A stretch of DNA of 64,000 nucleotides. It comes from a virus. Position 1 is the first letter of the stretch. Each line of letters starts with the position of its first letter. Location of the stretch: positions 24,205 through 88,204 of IMG/VR virus record IMGVR_UViG_3300009091_000012. The stretch is one strand, 5' to 3'. Positions 41,074 through 48,203 of this stretch are shown here, piece by piece. The notes under the pieces are model-generated. The model saw only the letters and a program-made list of their open reading frames with translations. It was not told where the DNA came from and ran no database searches. A program made the position numbers and the translations under genes.

Positions 41074-41138
41074 TGGCTGGGTGCGGTGTGGCGAGGCCAG
41101 GTAGGGTATGGCATGGTGTGGCTCGGCAAGGCAGGGGA
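41074..41138 (+). repeat. Degenerate pentamer repeat (NGGYN) between polymerase halves
   Basis: Thirteen consecutive 5-bp units, all with GG at positions 2-3 (TGGCT GGGTG CGGTG TGGCG, then AGGCC AGGTA GGGTA TGGCA and so on). It fills most of the 100-nt gap between the exonuclease and polymerase genes and lacks a start codon in use. Confidence 0.7.
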
Positions 41139-41163
41139 GCCTCGGTTTAGTAAGGGGGTCTAA

Positions 41164-42648
41164 ATGATTCGGTTCCATTCGGATGCCGAAGGCGGTAGTC
41201 CTCGGTGGCTGTGTGATTATCAGTCTCTATTGGTCAATGCTTTTGTCGATATTGAGAGCTGCGGTTTTCCTTTCGATCCTATTCAACATGCACAGTTTAT
41301 CGAGAATGCCGAACGTACTTATGCCGAGTACGAACGGCGATTGATGACCAGCCCCCAACTGCAAGCCTACATCCAGCAGAAGGGGCTGCCCGCTACGGGT
41401 AAACGGGCGTTTAACCTGTCCTCGGCCACCCAACTCCAGGAGTTCCTCTTCAGCCCGCGTAGTTCAGGGGGCCTGGAGCTTGTACCCGTAAAGCGCTCTA
41501 AGCTGACGGATAAGGCTAGTTCCGACCGAGAGTCCTTGCAGCATTTCGCTCAGGCAGGCAACGCTTTCTGCTCGGATCTATTGGTGTTACGGAATTTCGG
41601 TAAGCTATTGTCGTCGTTTGGTGAGCCGCTCTTAAAGTTCTACTGTCCTCGCACCGGAGCAGTTCACCCGACCTACTTCCTGGCCAAGGTGACAGATAGT
41701 GCTGGGGTTGCAGGCGGTACTGCGACCGGACGGCTGTCGTGCAAGCACCCCAACATGCAGCAGCTACCGAAGCGGGATAAAGATGACAAGGGAATTGGGC
41801 TGGCGGGGATCGACGTGCGGAAGTCCTTCGTGCCGTTTCCGGGCCACATCCTTATAGAGTGCGACCAGAGCCAGATCGAGGTGCGGGTCGCCGGGATGTA
41901 CGCTAAGGATACGACGATGGGTAAGTTCTTCGATGAGGGGGGAGACTTCCACATCCGGGTGGCCTCTCAGGTGTTCCAACAGGATTTCGATCATATGGTC
42001 GAGGTGTTGGCGAATGAGCACCATCCCGAGTACAAGAAGTTCAAGCAATTCCGTACTGCCGCTAAAACCTTTACCTTTGGTCTGATGTTCGGTATGGGGT
42101 TGAATAAGCTGACCAGACAATCCGGGTTGACTGAGGCTGAAGGTAAAGCTTTTATCGATGAGTACTTTGCTACTTTCCCTCAGTTCGCTTCGTGGCGTGA
42201 GGAGATGATTGATTGGGCTACCGAGCACGGATGGGTCCAAACCTTATTCGGGCGTAAAAGAACCATAAAGATTAGCGGCTATGAAACGGAGGATGGTCGG
42301 GAGGAACGCATTGGCATCAACACTCCGATTCAGAGTGCGGCGGCAGATATTACTCTGTTTGCGCTCAGCCGGTTGTGGGAGTTCTTGAAGGCCAACGGTT
42401 ACGGGGCAAAGATTCTTGGCACGGTCCATGACTCTATTATCTTCTCGGTGCCCTACGAGGAGTTCGAGGAGCTATTACCGGAGATAGCCCGGAGGATGAT
42501 CCGTCCACCTGGGCTGGAGTGGCTTTTGGATGACGTGCCGATTCCCCTGTCGATTGGCATTGAGGCGGGGCCTAACCTCAAGGATATGCACAAGTTAGAC
42601 CTCGATGACGTGCTGACCTGCTCCCTCGACGTAAAGGATTATCTATGA
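41164..42648 (+). CDS. polA: DNA polymerase A-family polymerase domain
   Basis: 494 aa, polymerase domain only. GGTATGRLSCKHPNMQQLP (family motif before motif A), motif A LIECDQSQIEVRVAG (Asp metal ligand), motif B RTAAKTFTFGLMFGMG with Phe at the position equal to E. coli Phe762 and T7 Tyr526, QSAAADI, and motif C TVHDSIIFSV (HDS in place of HDE). The 3'-5' exonuclease is supplied by the preceding gene. SD is AAGGGGGTC. Together with the DnaB-type helicase, primase, SSB and HU protein it forms the replisome. Confidence 0.9.
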   Translation: MIRFHSDAEGGSPRWLCDYQSLLVNAFVDIESCGFPFDPIQHAQFIENAERTYAEYERRLMTSPQLQAYIQQKGLPATGKRAFNLSSATQLQEFLFSPRSSGGLELVPVKRSKLTDKASSDRESLQHFAQAGNAFCSDLLVLRNFGKLLSSFGEPLLKFYCPRTGAVHPTYFLAKVTDSAGVAGGTATGRLSCKHPNMQQLPKRDKDDKGIGLAGIDVRKSFVPFPGHILIECDQSQIEVRVAGMYAKDTTMGKFFDEGGDFHIRVASQVFQQDFDHMVEVLANEHHPEYKKFKQFRTAAKTFTFGLMFGMGLNKLTRQSGLTEAEGKAFIDEYFATFPQFASWREEMIDWATEHGWVQTLFGRKRTIKISGYETEDGREERIGINTPIQSAAADITLFALSRLWEFLKANGYGAKILGTVHDSIIFSVPYEEFEELLPEIARRMIRPPGLEWLLDDVPIPLSIGIEAGPNLKDMHKLDLDDVLTCSLDVKDYL

Positions 42649-42998
42649 GCGATGCAGACGAGTTCGAAGCGACTTTACCCGATGGTAAAGTAGTTGACGA
42701 TCCAGCCGTGTTCACGAAAGCATGGAAGGAGTTCGCTGCGCTTGTAAGTGAAGAGTTTGATGAGCTTGAGCTAAAGGCGGTGGCCTTTAACCCAGGTGTT
42801 CTCTATGCCTTTGGCCCTGTGGTGAAACAATGGCATAGCCTGGAATTGCCTATGGCTTTTCATAAGGCATTGAACGACCGGATCCAGGAGCTTCGACGCC
42901 TTCGTGAGTTCTTCTTTGAGATGGTGGAGATCAGCAAGCAGGCTGGTTTCTATACCGAGGTGAAGGACGTGATCGTGAAGGTGGGAAAGAGGGAGTGA
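42645..42998 (+). CDS. Unknown helical protein (117 aa)
   Basis: ATGA overlap with polA. Acidic N-terminus, then helices (ALNDRIQELRRLREFFFEMV). Coupling to polA suggests a replication accessory role. Unknown. Confidence 0.55.
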   Translation: MSDADEFEATLPDGKVVDDPAVFTKAWKEFAALVSEEFDELELKAVAFNPGVLYAFGPVVKQWHSLELPMAFHKALNDRIQELRRLREFFFEMVEISKQAGFYTEVKDVIVKVGKRE

Positions 42999-42999
42999 G

Positions 43000-43422
43000 A
43001 TGGCCCATCTGGTGAGCCTCGATAAGTATTTGGTGCAGCACCCGGTTCCGGCATGGGATCATGATAAAACTTCGGATGAGAACTTTGCAGCGGAAACAGC
43101 CTGGTTAGTAGCTCTGGGCGAGGCTATCCGGCAGGATAACGGTGGGTCGGGAGCTGCTTCTGGGATCATCGGCGAGGTGGTGAGGTGGCCGCGTGCTGAT
43201 GGCTATGCCGAGTACATCATCGTGAAAACAAAGCCACTTCAGCTTGCTCATATTCCTCTTGGGGATGGCTATATGGTCGAGCCAGCGCTGATCCGAGGGA
43301 CTACGCTGGCCGAGGTGAAGCGTATGGTAGAGGATGAGCGGCGGTGGAGTAAGCTGTTTGCGGGCAAGGGCGTTGTCCAGGTTACGATCGATAAGAACGG
43401 GGAATTCGTGGAGGCGAAGTGA
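43000..43422 (+). CDS. Unknown protein (140 aa)
   Basis: Starts 1 nt after the previous stop region, SD GAGGGAGTG. Mixed alpha/beta, no recognised motif. Overlaps the next GTG. Confidence 0.5.
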   Translation: MAHLVSLDKYLVQHPVPAWDHDKTSDENFAAETAWLVALGEAIRQDNGGSGAASGIIGEVVRWPRADGYAEYIIVKTKPLQLAHIPLGDGYMVEPALIRGTTLAEVKRMVEDERRWSKLFAGKGVVQVTIDKNGEFVEAK

Positions 43423-43853
43423 AACCGGGACGATTGTTAAAAGGTCGGATTGTGTCAGGTGAGTGGGCCGGAGAGGACACGCTGGTAACTTACCGTGTAC
43501 CAGGGCATCTAGTGCTAGAGATTCATGACGCGCTGATATTGGTACTTGGTGATTATCTTTGCCCATACCACCAAGAGTCCTTGGGTTGGGACGAGTGCTC
43601 GGAAGGTTATGACGGGCGATGTGCTGTGCGTGCTCTCCGCCAGGAACTCTATCGCACCTACAAGTTGCCGGAGCCGATCTCGTATGGTCCGCCAGACTAC
43701 GTTAAGGCTGGGGATAGGGCGATGATCCCGTGTCCTTCTTGCAGTAAGCCTCGTGAAGCGGTTCTGTCTTTGGATGGAGATGGTTGCTTCGAGTTTGAGG
43801 TAGGAGCAGCTTGTCCGCACTGTGGGCATCCTGGCGATGAAGAGGAGGATTAG
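43419..43853 (+). CDS. Unknown protein with C-terminal zinc ribbon (144 aa)
   Basis: GTG 43419 overlaps the previous TGA. CPSC near residues 106-109 and CPHCG near 133-137 form a zinc ribbon; a CPYHQ segment lies near 48. Acidic end. Unknown. Confidence 0.5.
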   Translation: MKPGRLLKGRIVSGEWAGEDTLVTYRVPGHLVLEIHDALILVLGDYLCPYHQESLGWDECSEGYDGRCAVRALRQELYRTYKLPEPISYGPPDYVKAGDRAMIPCPSCSKPREAVLSLDGDGCFEFEVGAACPHCGHPGDEEED

Positions 43854-43856
43854 TCA

Positions 43857-44102
43857 ATGGCCAAGGTTACGGTTGATTTCGATTTGGACAACCCCGAAGA
43901 TCTGAAACGGTTTGGACGGCTGTCTGAGGATTCTACTTGTGCTAACTACGCTAAGTTAGTTGAAGCTCTTAAACAGTTTGATGCTTGGTTGTTAGCATTG
44001 CGGGATGAGATGTCCAATAAGCCAAAGGCCATGCTGGTGGACACGATCCGAACTATGCTTCTCGATAAGGTCGTGTCGCTTAGCCTGTTCAAGAAAGATT
44101 AA
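43857..44102 (+). CDS. Unknown small helical protein (81 aa)
   Basis: ATG 43857 follows the previous TAG by 3 nt. Acidic N-terminal strand then helices. Last gene before the promoter at 44125. Confidence 0.5.
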   Translation: MAKVTVDFDLDNPEDLKRFGRLSEDSTCANYAKLVEALKQFDAWLLALRDEMSNKPKAMLVDTIRTMLLDKVVSLSLFKKD

Positions 44103-44124
44103 GGGGGAAAGCCCGGATAGGATC

Positions 44125-44153
44125 TTGACTTTCTTAGTGTTTGGACCTATATT
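44125..44153 (+). promoter_or_regulatory. Sigma70-like promoter for SSB/RecA/SbcCD operon
   Basis: TTGACT (44125-44130), 17-nt spacer, TATATT (44148-44153), 15 nt before the next ATG with a GGAGGTG site. Confidence 0.75.
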
Positions 44154-44168
44154 TTCTATGGAGGTGTC

Positions 44169-44645
44169 ATGAAAGTCCAGATGATCGTGGGGAATGAGCA
44201 GCTCGATTTTACCGTCCACACGGAGCTAAACTTCGATCCTGCCAATGTTTTCGATGTGATCGGGGAGCAACCCGGCAAGCTGGCATGGTGGACGGCTCTC
44301 GTCGCGGTGAAGGAGCAGGAGCTGGCCGACTTCGTGGTGGACATGGAGGCCCGCACTTCCGCTATCGAGCTGGATATCAGGAAAAACAGCAAGAGCTTGG
44401 AGGATCAGTATGGCAAGGTAACCGAAGGTGTGATCAAGGCTGTACTCGCGGCTAATGATGAGGTCGTCCAGTTGAGTACGAAGATGAACGAGATCAAGCG
44501 GGACGCCAACATCCTGCGAGCGATGGCGAAGGGTTTCGACTCTCGCTCGTCGTTGATGGCAACCGCAGGGTCCATGCACCGGGCCGAACTGGAAGCGGGG
44601 TTGCGAGCCTTGACAGGTCGGGCCAAAAAGGGTATGATGGAATAG
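44169..44645 (+). CDS. Unknown protein of recombination operon (158 aa)
   Basis: First gene behind the 44125 promoter, TGGAGGTG site. Beta-like start, then long helices (LDIRKNSKSLEDQYGKVTEG and onward) suggesting a coiled coil. The operon continues into SSB and RecA, so an accessory role in recombination is possible. Unknown. Confidence 0.55.
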   Translation: MKVQMIVGNEQLDFTVHTELNFDPANVFDVIGEQPGKLAWWTALVAVKEQELADFVVDMEARTSAIELDIRKNSKSLEDQYGKVTEGVIKAVLAANDEVVQLSTKMNEIKRDANILRAMAKGFDSRSSLMATAGSMHRAELEAGLRALTGRAKKGMME

Positions 44646-44705
44646 TGTTCGTTGCTATCTGTGTTTTCGATTAACTTACACGTACACGTAAAAGGAGATA
44701 GTAAG

Positions 44706-45785
44706 ATGGATAGACTGAGTGCTGAGCTGAAGCGTGCCGAGAGAGCAACCCGCCAGTTCCTGCCGTTCTTCAAGTTCCCCATTGGTAAGACGGATCTTAG
44801 GATTCTCCCTGCTCCGAAGGGGGAGGATGAAGATGGTTGGTTCGTGCCGGTCGGGTTTCACTACAACTTGAACGAGAAGCAACCGATCATTTGCCGCGCT
44901 GAGACGAATTGGGCGCACGAGGATTGTGCGGTGTGCGCGGCGGTGACCGAGCTTCGGGCGGCGGGGCAGAACGATGAGGCGCAGCGCATCGGAGTGCGCC
45001 GTCAGTACATCGTTCGCGCCATTGTCCGAGGCCAGGAGGAGAAGGGTATCCAGATGCTGCGACTGCCGACCACCGTGTGGCAGTCCATCGGTAAGATCGT
45101 GCTGGAGAAGGAGACCTTCGGGGACGTGCTCAGCATGTCACCTAAAGGGCGGGATATCCGGGTGATCAAGACCGGGACTGGCTTGGCAACGCAGTACGAG
45201 GTGCAAGCCCTGCCACAGACCAAACCGGCTCTGCCGACGCCGGGTGAGGTCAAGGCTGTGATGGAAAAGCTTGACCCTATCGCCAATCTCGTGAGTATGC
45301 CCACGTCAAAGGAAGTGGAGATGTTGGTGAAGGCCAAGCTCGGTTTCGTGGTGAGTACTCCAAGCGTGGGTGCGGTTGCTACTGTGGATGAGGCCGACGA
45401 CGAGTGGAACAGCCCGCCCAGCAAGGAAGAGACCGATTGGGACGATGCCGCCGAGGATAAGGCAGCGGATGAGGGGGATGATGAGGATTGGGGGGATGAG
45501 GGGGGCGATGTCCCTTTTGATGACTCGGAATCTGAGGAAAAGGAAGGTGCCGTTGAGCCGGTGTCGGATGACTCGTGGTTGGCAGATGACGATGACGAGG
45601 ATGACGGCATTGATTACGGCGCGAAGGTGCAGGCGCTGCGGGATGAGCAAAAGAAGAAACAAGCTACGCAGATGACCGGGCTGACCGAGGGGCTGAGTAA
45701 GGAACTGCATAAGACGCACGCTGCCCAGGAACAGGAACCGGAGAGGCGCAAGAAGGGTAAGTCGCGGCAGCGTTTGGGAGCGTAA
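44706..45785 (+). CDS. gp32-like single-stranded DNA-binding protein
   Basis: 359 aa; ATG 44706 follows AAAAGGAGATAG. The N-terminal core resembles T4 gp32: FFKFPIGKTDLRILPAP, GWFVPVGFHYN and a zinc site with Cys63, His71, Cys74 and Cys77. Residues about 245-315 are the acidic tail that in gp32 recruits replication proteins. Unusually the tail is followed by about 40 basic residues ending KKGKSRQRLGA, whereas gp32 ends acidic. It would coat ssDNA at forks and hand it to the RecA-type protein encoded 1 nt downstream. Confidence 0.8.
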   Translation: MDRLSAELKRAERATRQFLPFFKFPIGKTDLRILPAPKGEDEDGWFVPVGFHYNLNEKQPIICRAETNWAHEDCAVCAAVTELRAAGQNDEAQRIGVRRQYIVRAIVRGQEEKGIQMLRLPTTVWQSIGKIVLEKETFGDVLSMSPKGRDIRVIKTGTGLATQYEVQALPQTKPALPTPGEVKAVMEKLDPIANLVSMPTSKEVEMLVKAKLGFVVSTPSVGAVATVDEADDEWNSPPSKEETDWDDAAEDKAADEGDDEDWGDEGGDVPFDDSESEEKEGAVEPVSDDSWLADDDDEDDGIDYGAKVQALRDEQKKKQATQMTGLTEGLSKELHKTHAAQEQEPERRKKGKSRQRLGA

Positions 45786-45786
45786 A

Positions 45787-46866
45787 GTGCCTAAAGTCAA
45801 ATCGACTACAACTTCGGGGGCAGCTTCGTCTGCCCCCTCTTCTTCTATCACTTTAGACATTGTCGAACACCTTCAAAAGAACAACGAGGCTCATACTGAG
45901 CGGATGACGGAAGCTGGTTCCATCGTCACCGTTCCGAAGTATCTGTCCACCGGGTTGCCTATCATCGACAGTATGCTCGGAGGTGGGGTTCCTGCTGGCC
46001 GTATCACGGAGTTGTTCTCCAAGGGTGAAGGCCAAGGCAAGTCCTCGCTTGCTGCCACGCTCATGTACGAGATGCAGAAGCGAGGCGGTACCGTCGTACT
46101 GATGGATACTGAGCATGGTTTCGTTGAAGAACGGTTGAGGATGTTCGGTGTTGACCCGGCCAACGTGATCTTCGTAGAGCCGAAGCACATCGAGAATGCG
46201 TGCGAGGTGATCTCCGACATTCTGAAGTACCTGAAGCAGAAGCCCGAGGTCCAGAGCAACGTCCTTATCATCTGGGATAGCGTGACAGCCACACCCAGCA
46301 AGGCCGAGTACGAGGCGAGCTATGGTGACCTCCAGATCGCGAGCGCGGCCCGTGCTTGGAGCGCCAGTATCAAGAAGTTGAAGGCCGAGATTGCTAGGTC
46401 CGAATGTTACGTGGTGATGATCAATCAGACTCGTACCAACATCGGGCAGATGTTCGGGGAGAAGCATCAGACGACCGGTGGCATGGCGATCAAGTACTAT
46501 GCTGATTGCCGACTGGTGCTGTACCGCGAGCAGGCTTCATGGTTGAAAAAGGGTGAGGAGCGGATCGGTTTCAAGGTCACGATGATGACGGAAAAGTCTC
46601 GTGTGGCCGCACCTTTTCAAAAGGCAACCGCGTACTTGTTGTTTGATTCTGGTTTCGACCGGGATCGGGCACTCTTTGACCTATTGCTGACGATAGGCGT
46701 ACTAGAACAGAAGGGTGCGTGGTACGAGTTCGAGGGTGTGAAGTCCTTTCAGCAAAAGGATTTTCTGGACGTAGTTAAGAACTTGGATCAGCCTGTAAAA
46801 GATAAGATCATAGCGGCGATGAAGAAAGCTCGGGTGACGGACGAGACAATCGCCATGTGGTTCTGA
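45787..46866 (+). CDS. recA: RecA/UvsX-type recombinase
   Basis: 359 aa from GTG 45787 (SD in the end of the SSB gene). Walker A GEGQGKSS (80-87), catalytic Glu in MDTEHGF (about 104-110), Walker B VLIIWDSV (about 159-166), a MINQTR motif after strand 5 (about 218-223) and TTGGMAIKYYADCRL (DNA-binding loop 2 region). The N-terminus has a Ser/Ala/Pro-rich tail encoded by a GC-rich hairpin. It promotes strand invasion and recombination-dependent replication with the SSB, UvsW and SbcCD proteins. Confidence 0.88.
   Translation: MPKVKSTTTSGAASSAPSSSITLDIVEHLQKNNEAHTERMTEAGSIVTVPKYLSTGLPIIDSMLGGGVPAGRITELFSKGEGQGKSSLAATLMYEMQKRGGTVVLMDTEHGFVEERLRMFGVDPANVIFVEPKHIENACEVISDILKYLKQKPEVQSNVLIIWDSVTATPSKAEYEASYGDLQIASAARAWSASIKKLKAEIARSECYVVMINQTRTNIGQMFGEKHQTTGGMAIKYYADCRLVLYREQASWLKKGEERIGFKVTMMTEKSRVAAPFQKATAYLLFDSGFDRDRALFDLLLTIGVLEQKGAWYEFEGVKSFQQKDFLDVVKNLDQPVKDKIIAAMKKARVTDETIAMWF
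45816..45846 (+). promoter_or_regulatory. Terminator-like hairpin in the 5' coding region of recA
   Basis: GGGGGCAG-6 nt-CTGCCCCC perfect stem followed by TCTTCTTCT, starting 29 nt after the GTG. May act as an attenuator or expression balancer between SSB and RecA. Confidence 0.35.
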
Positions 46867-46887
46867 TACCCTGTAAAGGGGGACAAT

Positions 46888-48021
46888 ATGAGCAAGATCT
46901 GCCTAATTGGTGATCCTCACTTCGCCAATCGGAAGCTGTTCGGTTTTCCTACTGCGGTCAAGGGGCGTAACACTCGGCTTGACTCTGTCATCCGTGCCTT
47001 TGAGTGGATCGATCAGAAGCTGAAGGACGACTACCCCGAGGTCGAGACGGTGTATATCCTGGGCGATATCACGCACGACCACGGCATCATGACCCCTGCG
47101 GTGTTCGATGCGGTTCAAACTAGTGTGTATGCTCTGACCAAAGGGGGCAATCGGGAAGTCCTGCTACTGAGCGGCAACCACGATCAGGACATTCACGGGC
47201 TGTCGATCATTAAGGTGTTCGGCACCTGTGACGATTGTGAAAGTGCCTCTGTGTTCGACATCGATGAGATTTTCCCCAGGCAGTTCGGGGGTATGCAGAT
47301 CTATCCGGTGTCCTATGGCAGTGATCTTTCACAGCTATGGGTGAAGCTGGCAATTGATAAGGCGAGGAAAGCTGACCCTGCCATCCTTTTGATGCACCAT
47401 CATTTCGAGGGCGCGGTTCACGGTCCTCATGAGTTCGAAGTGCCGGGAGGTCTTGCGCTGAAGGATATCCCCGACAATGTGGCGCTGGTGGTGAGCGGGC
47501 ATTACCACAAGTGGCAGTGGATCGGGAACCGTGTCCTCTATATCGGTGCGCCCATCCAGCATGACTTTGGCGAAGCGACTTATCTGCCTGGATTTACGAT
47601 TTTGACCGTGCATGATGACTCGAAGCGTAAGCCGGATGTGGAGTTTGTCGAGATCCCAGAAGGCGAGGTGCCGAGGTTCCATATCCTGCCTCATACCCTC
47701 ACACCTGCTAATTTGCCTGGGATCCCGGCGCTGGACTATTACCGAGTGGATTTGCCGATGGATGTGGACCCGGCTTCAATTGAGTGGTTGCACAAGGCGG
47801 TCCAGCATTTGGCGGTGAAGCCACTTCCGAGCACGACCGAGCTTCGGAGCAGGGTGGAGCAGTATTTCATCGAGGCCGGTACCCAGCAGCCAGAAGGACG
47901 TGTGGATCTGGGCGAGGTTATTGAGGCGTATACGATGCTCAACGTCGAGGACGAAGGCCGCCAGCAGGATCTGATCCGGATCGGGAAAGAAATCGCAAAC
48001 AAGGTGGTATCAGGATCATGA
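46888..48021 (+). CDS. sbcD: SbcD/Mre11-type nuclease subunit (T4 gp47-like)
   Basis: 377 aa. Metallophosphoesterase motifs: GDPHF (8-12), YILGDITHDHG (about 52-62), LSGNHDQD (about 93-100), LLMHHHFEG (about 167-175) and SGHYHKWQW (about 204-212). Acts with the SbcC-like ATPase encoded two genes on to process DNA ends for recombination. SD AAAGGGGGA; ends in an ATGA overlap. Confidence 0.87.
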   Translation: MSKICLIGDPHFANRKLFGFPTAVKGRNTRLDSVIRAFEWIDQKLKDDYPEVETVYILGDITHDHGIMTPAVFDAVQTSVYALTKGGNREVLLLSGNHDQDIHGLSIIKVFGTCDDCESASVFDIDEIFPRQFGGMQIYPVSYGSDLSQLWVKLAIDKARKADPAILLMHHHFEGAVHGPHEFEVPGGLALKDIPDNVALVVSGHYHKWQWIGNRVLYIGAPIQHDFGEATYLPGFTILTVHDDSKRKPDVEFVEIPEGEVPRFHILPHTLTPANLPGIPALDYYRVDLPMDVDPASIEWLHKAVQHLAVKPLPSTTELRSRVEQYFIEAGTQQPEGRVDLGEVIEAYTMLNVEDEGRQQDLIRIGKEIANKVVSGS

Positions 48022-48203
48022 GCAGACCTATGAGTATTGCGGAGTTGTTTGAAGAGGCCACTAACTTTATAGCTGAGGCTCAGGAGGACTACGAGAACCA
48101 AAAGCTGGAAGAAGCTGCGAACGAGGTAGAGGACGCGATGGAGATGCTCACCAAGCTTTTGGAGAAGATAACGAAAGAGATCGATGAGGCGGGGGATGCT
48201 TAA
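48018..48203 (+). CDS. Small helical protein between sbcD and sbcC (61 aa)
   Basis: Overlaps sbcD by 4 nt and the sbcC start by 8 nt. Wholly helical, acidic (EEATNFIAEAQEDYENQKLE), with heptad-like spacing. Position suggests an accessory subunit or coupling ORF for the nuclease complex. Confidence 0.5.
   Translation: MSRPMSIAELFEEATNFIAEAQEDYENQKLEEAANEVEDAMEMLTKLLEKITKEIDEAGDA

Noticed and set aside
40978-41163. 61-aa ORF running through the pentamer repeat
   Set aside because: Overlaps the exonuclease gene in another frame, has no SD and its product is repeat-derived.
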